Of a stretch of DNA of 64,000 nucleotides, positions 55,363 to 64,000 are shown one piece after another. The position numbers were made by a program, and so were the translations under genes. Positions within the stretch are counted from its first letter, which is position 1. Every line of letters begins with the position of its first letter. The stretch covers positions 1 to 64,000 of the forward strand of contig CAJTPD010000003.1 of NCBI GenBank assembly GCA_910578105.1, read 5' to 3'. This DNA comes from an uncultured Odoribacter sp. (GTDB lineage: Bacteria; Bacteroidota; Bacteroidia; Bacteroidales; Marinifilaceae). The notes under the pieces were generated by a model, which ran no database searches, had not been told where the DNA came from, and worked only from the letters and a program-made list of their open reading frames with translations.

Positions 55363-56475
55363 ATGGGCTACACATACAATTATCTCATCGTGGGAGCCGG
55401 CCTGTTCGGGGCCGTTTTTGCACATGAAGCAAAAAAACAAGGAAAAAGGTGTTTGATTATAGACAAACGCTCCCATGCCGGCGGCAATATTCATTGCCTG
55501 GATATAGACGGAATTCATGTTCACCAGTATGGCGCGCATATTTTTCACACACACCACGAACATATCTGGAAATATGTAAATCAATTTGTTGAATTTAACC
55601 GTTTTACAAATGCGCCGTTAGCTTATTTCCAGGGAAAAATGTACAATCTCCCTTTTAACATGAATACATTTAACAAATTATGGGGAGTGGTCACACCAGA
55701 AGAAGCCAAAATAAAAATTCAGGAACAATGCCGGAAATACGCTCATATAAACCCGGCAAATCTGGAAGAACAAGCTTTAAAATTGTGTGGCGAAGACATT
55801 TATCAAACATTGATTAAAGGATATACCGAAAAACAATGGGGACGGGCGGCAACCCAATTGCCTGCTTTTATTATAAAACGGATTCCTTTTCGTTTTACTT
55901 ACGACAATAATTATTTTAATGACCCCTATCAGGGAATACCTGTCGGAGGATACAACAAACTGATAACAGCACTATTGGAAGGGATTGAATTCACTCCTGA
56001 TACCAACTACTTTACAAACAGAACTTATTTTGACCAGCAGGCAGAAAAAATTTTATTTACGGGATGTATTGACGAATTTTTCAACTATGAGTTTGGCCGG
56101 CTGGAATACCGCAGTTTAAAATTTGAACATACACAACCGGCATGTACGGATTTCCAAGGTAATGCTGTTGTCAATTACACTGAAAAACAGATTCCTTTCA
56201 CCCGCATCATCGAACACAAGCATTTCGAATTCGGGCAACAACCTTTTACCGTCATTACCCGCGAATATCCGCAAAATTTTACCAAAGACTCAGAACCCTA
56301 TTATCCGATAAACGATGATAAAAATTCTGCTATATTGCAACAATATAAAGCCAAAGCCAACCTGTATCCCCGGCTTTTAACAGGAGGACGTCTGGGACAA
56401 TACGCCTATTTTGATATGGACGACACCATCGAAGCAGCCCTGCAACTTGCAGCTAAAGAATTTAATTTAAAGTAA
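55363..56475 (+). CDS. glf: UDP-galactopyranose mutase
   Basis: A 370-residue flavoenzyme that converts UDP-galactopyranose to UDP-galactofuranose. The FAD-binding motif YLIVGAGLFGAVFAHEAK is at the start, then KRSHAGGNIHC and YGAHIFHT, the substrate site segment. The end YFDMDDTIEAAL is typical. It is followed after 9 bases by a transferase that fits as the Galf-using enzyme. Confidence 0.96.
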   Translation: MGYTYNYLIVGAGLFGAVFAHEAKKQGKRCLIIDKRSHAGGNIHCLDIDGIHVHQYGAHIFHTHHEHIWKYVNQFVEFNRFTNAPLAYFQGKMYNLPFNMNTFNKLWGVVTPEEAKIKIQEQCRKYAHINPANLEEQALKLCGEDIYQTLIKGYTEKQWGRAATQLPAFIIKRIPFRFTYDNNYFNDPYQGIPVGGYNKLITALLEGIEFTPDTNYFTNRTYFDQQAEKILFTGCIDEFFNYEFGRLEYRSLKFEHTQPACTDFQGNAVVNYTEKQIPFTRIIEHKHFEFGQQPFTVITREYPQNFTKDSEPYYPINDDKNSAILQQYKAKANLYPRLLTGGRLGQYAYFDMDDTIEAALQLAAKEFNLK

Positions 56476-56484
56476 TCCGGAAAC

Positions 56485-57531
56485 ATGATTTGTTATTTCT
56501 CCAAACATTACCCGAACCTGAACAATGCCGGAAATAAAGCTAAAACTGACATTGAAACAATATGGCAACAGCAGGGATTCAAAAATATAGGTATCTCCCG
56601 GCAAACCGGCAAAAATAAAATTTCCGGATTTTTACTGACCCTCGCCAGTATATTAAAGACTTCGTTTTCTTTGCGTAAAAACGATATCCTGCTCATCCAG
56701 TACCCCCTGAAAAAATATTATTCTTTCATATGCCGGGTGGCACGCCTGAAAAAAGCTAACACAATCACCCTGATTCATGACCTGGGAAGCTTCAGACGAC
56801 AGAAACTGACCATTCCGCAGGAAATAAAACGCCTGAATCAAAGTCATTATATCGTTGCCCACAACACTTCCATGCAGAAATGGTTACAGGATAACGGACT
56901 GGCAGTACCTTGCGGCTGCCTCGGAATTTTTGATTATCTGTCTCCGGAACCCGCAACAGACCGACTTCCCAATACTTCCCATTATGAAATTGTCTATGCA
57001 GGTGCATTGAGTCCCCGCAAAAATCAATTTTTATACCAAATCGGCAAATTCATTACCAACCACCGGATTCACCTTTACGGAAAAGGATTTGAACCTGCCT
57101 TGGCTCAAGGGAAAAAACAATTTGATTACAAAGGATTTATTCCTTCAGACAAACTGATTCGCGAAGTAAAAGGTGATTTCGGATTAGTATGGGACGGGGA
57201 CTCTGTCTCCGCTTGTTCAGGAGATTGGGGCCATTATCTGCAATACAATAATCCCCATAAAACTTCTCTATACATTCGTTGTGAACTTCCCGTAATCATC
57301 TGGAAAAAGGCAGCTCTGGCCTCTTTCATAAAAGACAACGGCATCGGAATCTGCGTCGATAGTCTGGAAGAATTAAATGACATCCTGAACCATCTTTCCC
57401 CGGAAGACATCATCAATATGAAAAAAAATATCAAATCTGTCAGTCAGAAATTGGCTAACGGACATTACACCCTATCAGCCACTCAGACAGCAATTGAAAA
57501 ACTGCAACAACACCTCCCGGCAAGCAACTAA
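56485..57531 (+). CDS. Galactofuranosyltransferase-like glycosyltransferase
   Basis: A 348-residue GT-B type sugar transferase resembling bacterial beta-1,6-galactofuranosyltransferases. Seen: ILLIQYPLKKYYSF, TLIHDLGSFRR, IVYAGALSPRKNQFLYQI and the nucleotide-binding C-terminal DFGLVWDGDSV region with YNNPHKTSLYIRCELPVI. Its place directly after glf makes Galf the likely donor sugar. It converges with the GT8 gene, overlapping by 4 bases. Confidence 0.8.
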   Translation: MICYFSKHYPNLNNAGNKAKTDIETIWQQQGFKNIGISRQTGKNKISGFLLTLASILKTSFSLRKNDILLIQYPLKKYYSFICRVARLKKANTITLIHDLGSFRRQKLTIPQEIKRLNQSHYIVAHNTSMQKWLQDNGLAVPCGCLGIFDYLSPEPATDRLPNTSHYEIVYAGALSPRKNQFLYQIGKFITNHRIHLYGKGFEPALAQGKKQFDYKGFIPSDKLIREVKGDFGLVWDGDSVSACSGDWGHYLQYNNPHKTSLYIRCELPVIIWKKAALASFIKDNGIGICVDSLEELNDILNHLSPEDIINMKKNIKSVSQKLANGHYTLSATQTAIEKLQQHLPASN

Positions 57532-58436
57532 CTTATACGCCGGAATCCATTGGCCAGATGTAAAAACGCAGCCAGACGATAATTGACCGTTTTCCAGGCT
57601 TGCCGGAAAGACATCGCAGGCCGTTCTCCTTTCCAAACGGTCATATCCAGATACCTGAAATATTCTTTCTTAAGAGGATGAATACAGTCAGACTTCCAAG
57701 GTTTACGACGATTGGTAAAATGAATAATCACCGGATGTTTTAATTCATTATTCAATACCTCTTCCGTCTCTTTCCGTATATGACGTTTCCGGCGATAAAA
57801 ACCATCCTGCAAATTATACCGGAAAGGAACAAACAATTTTTGATTGTAAAATAATCCGTTCAGGACATCCTGGTCAGCATCGCTAATCACATCAAATTTT
57901 TCCTCAATAAAACCGACGGCTTTCTTTTCAAACTCAATAGCCCGCCAATAATCCAAATTTATCAGCATAACGCCGGCATTAAAAGAAGAATATTCCGAAG
58001 GATACCCCAAACGTTTACCCCTGTCATGGTCATATGCCCACATATCTTCAACAACTCCCACAGCATAACGGGTAATATCGGTATTCCAATACTCTTTCAA
58101 ACTACCCACCACCAGCAAATCACAATCCAGATAAAGCACTTTATGTAACGACTCCGGTAATAACGAAGCCATAAATAATCTGTAATAAGTAGCCACCGAA
58201 ATATGGGCATTCGTTTCCGGCAACGGAAAAGCCATATTTTCTACATGATAAAAAGCTATTTTTCCTTTATATTTCCGCTCGACCAAATCGGTCAGCACCT
58301 CCCGGGTGCCGTTTGCAAGTGCCCTTCCCAGCACATGAACGGTTATATCTTCATCTCTGTTATTTTCAAAAAGAGAAGTAAGCATTACACCACAAAATTT
58401 AGTGTAATTGTCGTCAATATTGCAAACAACATCCAT
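57528..58436 (-). CDS. GT8 family glycosyltransferase
   Basis: A 302-residue GT8 protein (LPS galactosyl/glucosyl-type, WaaJ group). The DxD motif lies in LYLDCDLLV (about 98-106), with the ATYYRLFMASLLPE stretch before it and FNAGVMLINLDYWR after. The C-terminal HFTNRRKPWKSDC segment completes the family pattern. It adds a hexose to LPS core or capsule. It is 10 bp from folA, so the two leftward genes could be co-transcribed. Confidence 0.9.
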   Translation of the reverse strand: MDVVCNIDDNYTKFCGVMLTSLFENNRDEDITVHVLGRALANGTREVLTDLVERKYKGKIAFYHVENMAFPLPETNAHISVATYYRLFMASLLPESLHKVLYLDCDLLVVGSLKEYWNTDITRYAVGVVEDMWAYDHDRGKRLGYPSEYSSFNAGVMLINLDYWRAIEFEKKAVGFIEEKFDVISDADQDVLNGLFYNQKLFVPFRYNLQDGFYRRKRHIRKETEEVLNNELKHPVIIHFTNRRKPWKSDCIHPLKKEYFRYLDMTVWKGERPAMSFRQAWKTVNYRLAAFLHLANGFRRIS

Positions 58437-58446
58437 AACCTGATTT

Positions 58447-58932
58447 TTAGATTCGCTGATAATCTATAAAAGAATAATCATAATCATCTTTTTCACCCGC
58501 TTTAAAATCCTGCCGGGCAACCATCTTCCAACGGGTAGGGTCTATTTCCGGAATCGAAGTATCCCCTTCTGTGACTGCATGCACCAGGGTTATATACAGA
58601 CGCTCAGCCCTGTCCCACATTTCCCGGTAAATGGAGCCTCCCCCGATGATAAATACCTCTTCTTCATTTACAGCCAACCGAAGAGCCTCATCCACACTTG
58701 AAACCACCACACATCCTTCCGGACGAAAATCAGGATTACGGGAAATAACAATATTCCGGCGATTAGGCAAGGCCTTTCCTATCGATTCATAGGTCTTTCT
58801 TCCCATAATGACCGTATGGCCTGTCGTCAGTTGTTTAAAATGTTTCAAATCAGCTGAAATATGCCATATCAGGGCATTATTATTTCCAATCACATTATTT
58901 TCTGCCGCAGCAACTATTATAGATACAATCAT
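58447..58932 (-). CDS. folA: Dihydrofolate reductase
   Basis: A 161-residue enzyme that reduces dihydrofolate with NADPH to regenerate tetrahydrofolate after thymidylate synthesis. All key positions are present: IVAAAENNVIG, the catalytic Asp about 28 in HISADLKHF, the GRKTYESIG cofactor motif, and FIIGGGSIYREM. It is 13 bp after thyA. It is the functional relative of the degenerate module in the protein at 53926-55200. Confidence 0.97.
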   Translation of the reverse strand: MIVSIIVAAAENNVIGNNNALIWHISADLKHFKQLTTGHTVIMGRKTYESIGKALPNRRNIVISRNPDFRPEGCVVVSSVDEALRLAVNEEEVFIIGGGSIYREMWDRAERLYITLVHAVTEGDTSIPEIDPTRWKMVARQDFKAGEKDDYDYSFIDYQRI

Positions 58933-58945
58933 AAATACACTTTTA

Positions 58946-59740
58946 TTAAACCGCTATTGCTCCGGAAATATGAGGATATGGCTCATAACCGAAAAGTTCG
59001 AAATCTTCATACTTAAAGTCAAAAATATCTTTCACCTCCGGATTCATTTTCATCTGTGGCAGAGAACGGGGAACTCTGGACAACTGCAACTTTACCTGCT
59101 CGATATGATTCAGGTAAATATGTGCATCTCCGAGAGTATGAATAAATTCTCCCGGCTGTAAATCACAAACCTGTGCCACCATCATTGTCAACAAAGCATA
59201 AGAAGCTATATTGAAAGGCACCCCCAAAAAGGTATCCGCACTGCGTTGGTACAACTGACAGGACAACTTTCCGTCAACGACATAAAACTGAAATAAAGCA
59301 TGGCAAGGAGCCAAAGCCATATTTTCGATATCTCCCGCATTCCATGCACTAACTACCAAACGACGGGAATCGGGAGTATTTTTGATATCATGAATCACCT
59401 GCGCAATCTGGTCCAGATGGGTTCCGTCGGGACGGGGCCAGGAACGCCATTGATATCCGTAAATATGTCCTAAATCACCGTTCGCATCCGCCCATTCATT
59501 CCAAATTTTCACCCCGTGTTCCTGAAGATATCCGACATTCGTATCTCCCTTCAAAAACCACAACAATTCATATATAATTGACTTAAGGTGCAATTTCTTT
59601 GTCGTCAGCAAAGGAAAACCCGCCTGCAAATCAAAACGCATCTGGTGACCAAAAATACTGACAGTCCCGGTACCTGTACGGTCCGTCTTTTCTGCTCCCT
59701 CTTTTAAGATTCTGTCCAATAAATCTAAATACTGCCGCAT
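58946..59740 (-). CDS. thyA: Thymidylate synthase
   Basis: 264 residues from the ATG at 59740, exactly the Escherichia coli length; the longer frame from 59842 is rejected. It methylates dUMP with methylenetetrahydrofolate. The catalytic Cys is in LAPCHALFQFYV, with RSADTFLGVPFNIASYA and the C-terminal HISGAIAV. It forms the classic thyA-folA pair. Confidence 0.98.
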   Translation of the reverse strand: MRQYLDLLDRILKEGAEKTDRTGTGTVSIFGHQMRFDLQAGFPLLTTKKLHLKSIIYELLWFLKGDTNVGYLQEHGVKIWNEWADANGDLGHIYGYQWRSWPRPDGTHLDQIAQVIHDIKNTPDSRRLVVSAWNAGDIENMALAPCHALFQFYVVDGKLSCQLYQRSADTFLGVPFNIASYALLTMMVAQVCDLQPGEFIHTLGDAHIYLNHIEQVKLQLSRVPRSLPQMKMNPEVKDIFDFKYEDFELFGYEPYPHISGAIAV

Positions 59741-59775
59741 ATCATCAAGACATTTATGAATGTATTGCCACAAAG

Positions 59776-60414
59776 TTATGATTTTTTCCGGATTACCATA
59801 AGCCCGTGCCGAACCGGAAGCAAAATATTCTCTACCCGGCAATCCTGCTGCACCAATTCATTGAACTCCAGTATCCCGCAAGTCTGGGCATCCCGGCTGC
59901 CTTCCTCCAGCACCTTGCCATCCCAGAGCACATCGTCGGCGATAATTATTCCGCCCGGACGCACTTTATCAAATACCAAATGATAATATCGGGAATATTG
60001 CCTTTTATCAGCATCTATAAAAACCAAATCAAACATTTCTGACAATTGAGGAATTATCTCACAAGCATCCCCTATGTGAAAAATAATACGGTCACCCAAT
60101 CCGCTACGGGAAATGTAAGCCCGGGTAAAATCCTCAATTTCATCATTGATATCAATCGTATGCAGCACTCCTCCCTTTTCCATTCCCATTGCCATGGCAA
60201 TCGCTGCATACCCGGTAAAAGTACCAATTTCCAAAACCCTGCGGACTTTATTCATCCGGCACAGCATCTTTAAAAACTGACCTTGCATATTTCCCGACAA
60301 CATTCGGGGACGCAGAATTTTCTGATGAGTAGCATGGGATAATTCAGCCAGAACTTCAGGTTCTTTTTCTGTATGAGCTTCTATATACTCCTCTAATTTC
60401 GCATTCCATTCCAT
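59776..60414 (-). CDS. O-methyltransferase (caffeoyl-CoA OMT type)
   Basis: A 212-residue SAM-dependent methyltransferase of the O-methyltransferase family 3. The SAM site is VLEIGTFTGYAAIAMAMG and the metal/catalytic segment is DLVFIDADKRQYSRYYHLVFDKVRPGGIIIADDVLW. The substrate is unknown. It lies 8 bp after the M16 peptidase and upstream of thyA on the same strand. Confidence 0.92.
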   Translation of the reverse strand: MEWNAKLEEYIEAHTEKEPEVLAELSHATHQKILRPRMLSGNMQGQFLKMLCRMNKVRRVLEIGTFTGYAAIAMAMGMEKGGVLHTIDINDEIEDFTRAYISRSGLGDRIIFHIGDACEIIPQLSEMFDLVFIDADKRQYSRYYHLVFDKVRPGGIIIADDVLWDGKVLEEGSRDAQTCGILEFNELVQQDCRVENILLPVRHGLMVIRKKS

Positions 60415-60422
60415 ACACTAAT

Positions 60423-61646
60423 TTATTTGTATATCAGCACCGATTGTTTCTCTTCTGCCAAAATATCCTGAGCAATCTGCTGCAATAAATCCGACTTTAT
60501 ATCCTGCACTTCAACACATATATCTTCCAGTTCATCAACTTTTCCATAAATCAGAAAACTTTTGCCTATAGAAAGCATCATATTTTCATAATTCTCGGAA
60601 ACAAGCGTCATTTGCCCTATCATTTGCGCTTTCGCTTTTTTCAATTGCATCCGCCCCAGGGGAATTTCACACAATTCTGCCATTTCTTTCCGGCACAAAC
60701 GCATACATTTATCCAAATCTTTCGCATCACACCCAAAATACACAGAAAATACCCCGGTATCCGAATAAGGCGTATAAACAGCTTCCACATTATAAGCCAA
60801 CCCGTATTTTTCACGGATATTCAAATTTAATCTGGAATTCATTCCCGAACCTCCCAGAATATTGACTAAAAGCGATAAAGCCAACCGGTTGTCCTGGGTA
60901 TAATCATAGGCAATATTCCCTATGATACAATGATTCTGATAAGTATCCATAACCATTTCTTTCACCTGAGGAACATATACCTCCGGTTTGCGCCGGACCA
61001 AAGCTGTCTCGCCACCGGGAATATCCCCAAAATACTTTTCAATCAAATATATCAATCTTTCAAATGAAATATCTCCGATTGAACTGATAACCATTCGGTC
61101 AGGCCGGTAATTTCTTTTAACAAAAGACAATATATCAGCCCGTTGAATCTTCTTGACAGCCTGTTCGCTTCCCAAAATATTCCGCCCTATCGGATAATCC
61201 CGGTAAATCAACCCCTCAAAATCATCAAAAATCAATTCACCCGGAGAATCTTTATAAGAATTAATCTCATCAATGACAACCTCTTTCTCCTTCAGAATTT
61301 CCTTTTCCGGAAAAACAGAATTAAAAACAATATCCGAAAACAACTCCAGGGTCCGCTCATAATCCTTAGGCAAAAAAGAAGCATAAATACACGTATCCTC
61401 TTTAGTCGTATAAGCATTCAATTCTCCCCCCACATCCTCAATACGGCTCAAAATATGATATGCCTTACGCTTCTCCGTTCCTTTAAAAATAACATGTTCT
61501 ATAAAATGAGCGATTCCCTCCTCTTCCGGATTTTCATCCCGGCTCCCGACTCCGATAATTAAACCACACCAGGCAGCCTTGCCGGCAATCCGTTGGTGAA
61601 TAATTTTCAAACCATTCTTTAAAATATGAGTCTGATATATGCCCAC
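60423..61646 (-). CDS. M16 family zinc peptidase
   Basis: A 407-residue pitrilysin-like protein. The inverted zinc motif HFIEHVIFKGT (HxxEH, about 47-57) is intact, with the downstream glutamate in NAYTTKEDTCIYASF. The C-terminal M16_C domain follows. No signal peptide, so this is the soluble cytoplasmic type also called mitochondrial-processing-peptidase-like; the natural substrate is not known. A terminator lies between it and the trigger factor gene upstream. Confidence 0.92.
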   Translation of the reverse strand: MGIYQTHILKNGLKIIHQRIAGKAAWCGLIIGVGSRDENPEEEGIAHFIEHVIFKGTEKRKAYHILSRIEDVGGELNAYTTKEDTCIYASFLPKDYERTLELFSDIVFNSVFPEKEILKEKEVVIDEINSYKDSPGELIFDDFEGLIYRDYPIGRNILGSEQAVKKIQRADILSFVKRNYRPDRMVISSIGDISFERLIYLIEKYFGDIPGGETALVRRKPEVYVPQVKEMVMDTYQNHCIIGNIAYDYTQDNRLALSLLVNILGGSGMNSRLNLNIREKYGLAYNVEAVYTPYSDTGVFSVYFGCDAKDLDKCMRLCRKEMAELCEIPLGRMQLKKAKAQMIGQMTLVSENYENMMLSIGKSFLIYGKVDELEDICVEVQDIKSDLLQQIAQDILAEEKQSVLIYK

Positions 61647-61697
61647 GTAACTCCCTCCTATTGTTACTCCTGCTTAATTCTTCACTCTTTATTGTAT

Positions 61698-61727
61698 AAA
61701 AAAGGCCCTGCAAAGCAAGGCCTTTTT
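61698..61727 (-). terminator. Terminator of tig
   Basis: A stem of AAAAAGGCC with GGCCTTTTT and a short loop, carrying A and T runs, just after the tig stop on the minus strand. Confidence 0.85.
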
Positions 61728-61747
61728 AGTCTAAATCCCAATAAAAT

Positions 61748-63100
61748 TTATTTCTGGAATAATTTTTCAAAATCAGCCATAGAAATTTCCTGTTCTTCCA
61801 GTTTTACATTTTCCCGAATCACAGCATAAACCTTATTGTCCAGTGCTCTTTCATACAAATGCTGACGCTGTTTCTGGTCTTCCAGTAATTTTGCCGCAAA
61901 TCCATCCAATTGTTCATCCGTCAAACCATACAAACCATACTGCTGCAACTGAGCGGCTGCAATCTGACGTCCCTCCCGTTTCATATCTTCCGCCTCTACC
62001 TTCACATCAAATTCTTTCACAATAGCCGATTTTATCAATTGCCACTTAAACTCATCCCGGTAATCTGCAAAATCTTTTTCAACCTGCTCCGGCGTCATAT
62101 TTTCATTCACAGCGACAATCCACCTCTTCAGAAAAGCTTCCGGCAATTTTACGTCCTCGTTTTTCTTAATCAGCTTTTCTTTCGCATCAATTGTAAAACG
62201 ATATTCAGAATGACCTTTCAATTGGTTTCCGATATCCTCCTTCACTCTTGCCCGGAAATCAGCAGCATCCTTTACTACTCCTTCACCATAAAGTTTGGTA
62301 AACAACTCCTCGTTTACCTCAGCATCAACAAACCGTTTAATTTCTTTGATAATAAAACAATAATTTTCCCCTGCGCCTTCTGCCTCCTCTTTCTTCACAC
62401 CCAACATAGCTGCAAAGTCAGTTTTATTCGGATATGCCTTAGCTGCATTAAACTTCACTTCTTCACCCGCTTTTTTCCCCTTGAAAGCATTCAAAGCATC
62501 TTCATCTTTCATATAATGAAGCGACATTGAAGCATCTTCATTCTTAATACCTTCTTCTTTTACCTGTCCTTTTTCATCCAATTCAATCAATTCACCTTTC
62601 AGGTACTCAGTTCCCTCAATCTCCTCTACCGGCACCATATTGCCGTTGTTCTTACAGATACTTTCAATCTGCTTGTCAAGCATCTCATCATTTACAGTAA
62701 TCGTATAAAAAGGAACCTTCTCCCGTTTGCTCATCTTTGCATTAACCTCAGGAGCAAGAGCAATATCATACACAAATTCCAGCTTTTCATCCTCTAAATT
62801 CAACTCTTTTTGGTCCGTCTCATTCGGCAGGGGTTCTCCCAGAATCTGCAAATCATTTTCTTTGATATAATTATTCAAAGACTCTCCCAGCACTTTATTA
62901 ATTTCATCCACCAGCAGAGATTGTCCATACATTTTCTTCACCATACCCAGAGGTGTTTTTCCGGGACGGAAACCATTCACAACGACCTTCTTCTGATAAT
63001 CTTTCAGAGCCTTTTCTACACGTGCTGCGTAATCTTCTTTACCTAATTCAATCTTAATGGTTGCATTCAGATTGTCAATCTGGTTTTTTGTTATATTCAT
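61748..63100 (-). CDS. tig: Trigger factor
   Basis: A 450-residue ribosome-bound chaperone. The N-terminal ribosome-binding domain shows NGFRPGKTPLGMVKKMYG (family signature GFRxGKxP). The central part is FKBP-like but weakly conserved, as usual in this phylum; a long helical C-terminal domain follows. It holds nascent chains at the exit tunnel. The downstream order is peptidase M16 then the O-methyltransferase. Confidence 0.92.
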   Translation of the reverse strand: MNITKNQIDNLNATIKIELGKEDYAARVEKALKDYQKKVVVNGFRPGKTPLGMVKKMYGQSLLVDEINKVLGESLNNYIKENDLQILGEPLPNETDQKELNLEDEKLEFVYDIALAPEVNAKMSKREKVPFYTITVNDEMLDKQIESICKNNGNMVPVEEIEGTEYLKGELIELDEKGQVKEEGIKNEDASMSLHYMKDEDALNAFKGKKAGEEVKFNAAKAYPNKTDFAAMLGVKKEEAEGAGENYCFIIKEIKRFVDAEVNEELFTKLYGEGVVKDAADFRARVKEDIGNQLKGHSEYRFTIDAKEKLIKKNEDVKLPEAFLKRWIVAVNENMTPEQVEKDFADYRDEFKWQLIKSAIVKEFDVKVEAEDMKREGRQIAAAQLQQYGLYGLTDEQLDGFAAKLLEDQKQRQHLYERALDNKVYAVIRENVKLEEQEISMADFEKLFQK

Positions 63101-63178
63101 GCCTATTTACTTATTTCAGCGATTGCAACATTCGGTGTTACAACAGTTTTACTATATTTGCTTTAAATCTTACATCAG

Positions 63179-63206
63179 AAAAAAGCCACCTCAATAAGGC
63201 GGCTTT
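63179..63206 (-). terminator. Terminator of tRNA-Leu
   Basis: On the minus strand a 9-bp stem (AAAGCCGCC with GGTGGCTTT, one wobble) and a 7-base loop are followed by TTTT. It starts 12 bases past the tRNA. Confidence 0.75.
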
Positions 63207-63217
63207 CCCTGCTCTGT

Positions 63218-63298
63218 ACGGGCGAAGGGACTCGAACCCCCAAGTCTTGCGACACCAGATCCTAAGTCTGGCGTGTCTACCAATTCCACCACGCCCGC
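63218..63298 (-). tRNA. tRNA-Leu (anticodon TAG)
   Basis: 81 bases without encoded CCA, with a long variable arm as expected for leucine. The anticodon stem CCAGA/TCTGG encloses CTTAGGA, giving TAG. The D-loop and T-arm (GGTTCGAGTCC) are normal. Confidence 0.95.
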
Positions 63299-63449
63299 GT
63301 GCCAGTTTTCGACGATGCAAAAGTAACATTAAATTCACAATACCCAAATATTCATATAAAAATATTTACAAATTATTCACCTCACAACACAAAGAAACAA
63401 ATCTGAAGGCAAATTGGTCCGCCAGCACACGATTATTACAATTAAATTG

Positions 63450-63457
63450 TATTTTTG
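63450..63457 (+). promoter_or_regulatory. -7 box upstream of the LolD-like gene
   Basis: TATTTTTG matches TAnnTTTG, 27 bases before the ATG at 63485. No clear -33 is seen. Confidence 0.4.
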
Positions 63458-63484
63458 TCTTCGGGAATTTCAAACAGATAAAAT

Positions 63485-64000
63485 ATGATTGAAATCAAAA
63501 ATATAAAGAAAAGCTACGGCAACCTGGAGGTTCTAAAAGGTATCAATCTGACCATTCCGGAAAATAAAATTATAACCATTGTTGGTGCAAGCGGTGCCGG
63601 AAAAAGTACGCTGTTACATATATTGGGCACTTTGGATTCTCCGGACTGCGGAGAAATCTGGTATGACCGGGAAAACATCGCAACCTACTCCCAAAACAAA
63701 TTATCGTCTTTCAGAAACAATAACATAGGCTTTGTATTTCAGTTCCACCATCTGTTACCCGAATTTACAGCCCTGGAAAATGTATGTATGCCAGCCTGGA
63801 TAAAAGGAATAAACAAAAAAGAAGCAGAGCAAAAAGCCCTGAAACTATTGAACCGTCTGGGATTACAAGAAAGAATTTCTCATAAACCGGCCGAAATGTC
63901 TGGCGGAGAACAACAAAGAGTTTCAGTCGCCCGGGCTTTAATCAACTCCCCGAAAGTAGTACTGGCAGACGAACCTTCTGGTAATCTGGATGTACATACT
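63485..64000 (+). CDS. lolD: LolD-type ABC transporter ATPase (3' end beyond window)
   Basis: 172 codons are visible; the frame runs past the window edge. The start MIEIKNIKKSYGNLEVLKGINL, Walker A GASGAGKSTLLH, Q-loop FQFHHLLPEFTALENV, signature SGGEQQRVSVARAL and Walker B VVLADEPSGNLD are all seen. The LLPEFTALENV region fits the LolD/MacB-like group, which extracts lipoproteins from the inner membrane with LolCE. The partner permease is outside the window. Confidence 0.88.
   Translation, partial: MIEIKNIKKSYGNLEVLKGINLTIPENKIITIVGASGAGKSTLLHILGTLDSPDCGEIWYDRENIATYSQNKLSSFRNNNIGFVFQFHHLLPEFTALENVCMPAWIKGINKKEAEQKALKLLNRLGLQERISHKPAEMSGGEQQRVSVARALINSPKVVLADEPSGNLDVHT

Noticed and set aside
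59741..59842. N-terminal extension of thymidylate synthase
   Set aside because: ThyA from the ATG at 59740 has the exact standard length and begins MRQYLDLLDRIL as in homologues.
1..64000. CRISPR array or rRNA operon
   Set aside because: No regularly spaced repeats of CRISPR size and no rRNA sequence were found by eye.

Overview
The window looks like chromosome of a gut-type Bacteroidota, most likely order Bacteroidales. Reasons seen in the sequence: promoters of the TTG / TAnnTTTG type, few Shine-Dalgarno sequences, many Sec signals ending in AQ, and families common in that phylum (GH92 mannosidase, Wzi-like capsule protein, DUF4254, DUF5606, DUF1573, YbbR, pyruvate phosphate dikinase, M64 peptidase). 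Genus cannot be fixed from sequence alone.

Region 1 (about 165-16457) is accessory DNA lying against the 3' end of a tRNA-Lys gene. It holds two tyrosine recombinases, a MOBP-type relaxase with its partner, an oriT-like nested inverted repeat, a DUF3408 protein, two helix-turn-helix genes and a RhuM-like gene. No conjugation machinery is present, so an integrative mobilizable element is the best reading. Its left part (454-8794) carries a five-gene leftward cluster: a MORN/trypsin-like protease, a PPC-domain protein, a TPR protein, a TPR-CHAT (caspase-like) protease and a DUF2971 protein. The first four have Sec signal peptides, so this looks like an extracytoplasmic two-protease system. I do not recognise it as a named system.

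Region 2 (16442-38966) is core chromosome: tRNA-Lys, yigZ, dnaA, an MCE protein, an amidase, an LptD-like protein, an M64 peptidase, a YbaK-type deacylase, a radical SAM protein, ppdK, meaB, a small HsdR-N nuclease-like protein, a QueA-family protein, amn, then a DUF1573 / yajC / ybbR / coaE / TerB-DnaJ / DUF5606 run and a tRNA methyltransferase.

Region 3 (39066-40962) is a small accessory patch: an AbiEii-like toxin with a Xre-type partner under a 24-bp palindromic operator, a wrecked DUF4143 ATPase gene, and a short terminator-ended transcript candidate.

Region 4 (41017-58436) holds a ROK sugar kinase and a GH92 mannosidase, then ispD and a surface polysaccharide/LPS locus: Wzi, several glycosyltransferases (GT2, GT9, GT8, WecF-like, Galf-type), an O-antigen ligase/polymerase, DUF4254, an InaA-type kinase, WecE and UDP-galactopyranose mutase. 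One glycosyltransferase (53926-55200) carries an N-terminal domain that aligns along its length with dihydrofolate reductase but has lost the catalytic and cofactor residues; the true folA lies about 3 kb away. This fusion is the most unexpected single gene in the window.

Region 5 (58447-64000) is housekeeping: folA, thyA, an O-methyltransferase, an M16 peptidase, trigger factor, tRNA-Leu and the start of a LolD-type ABC ATPase.

All alignments and repeats were found by eye; no search or folding program was run.
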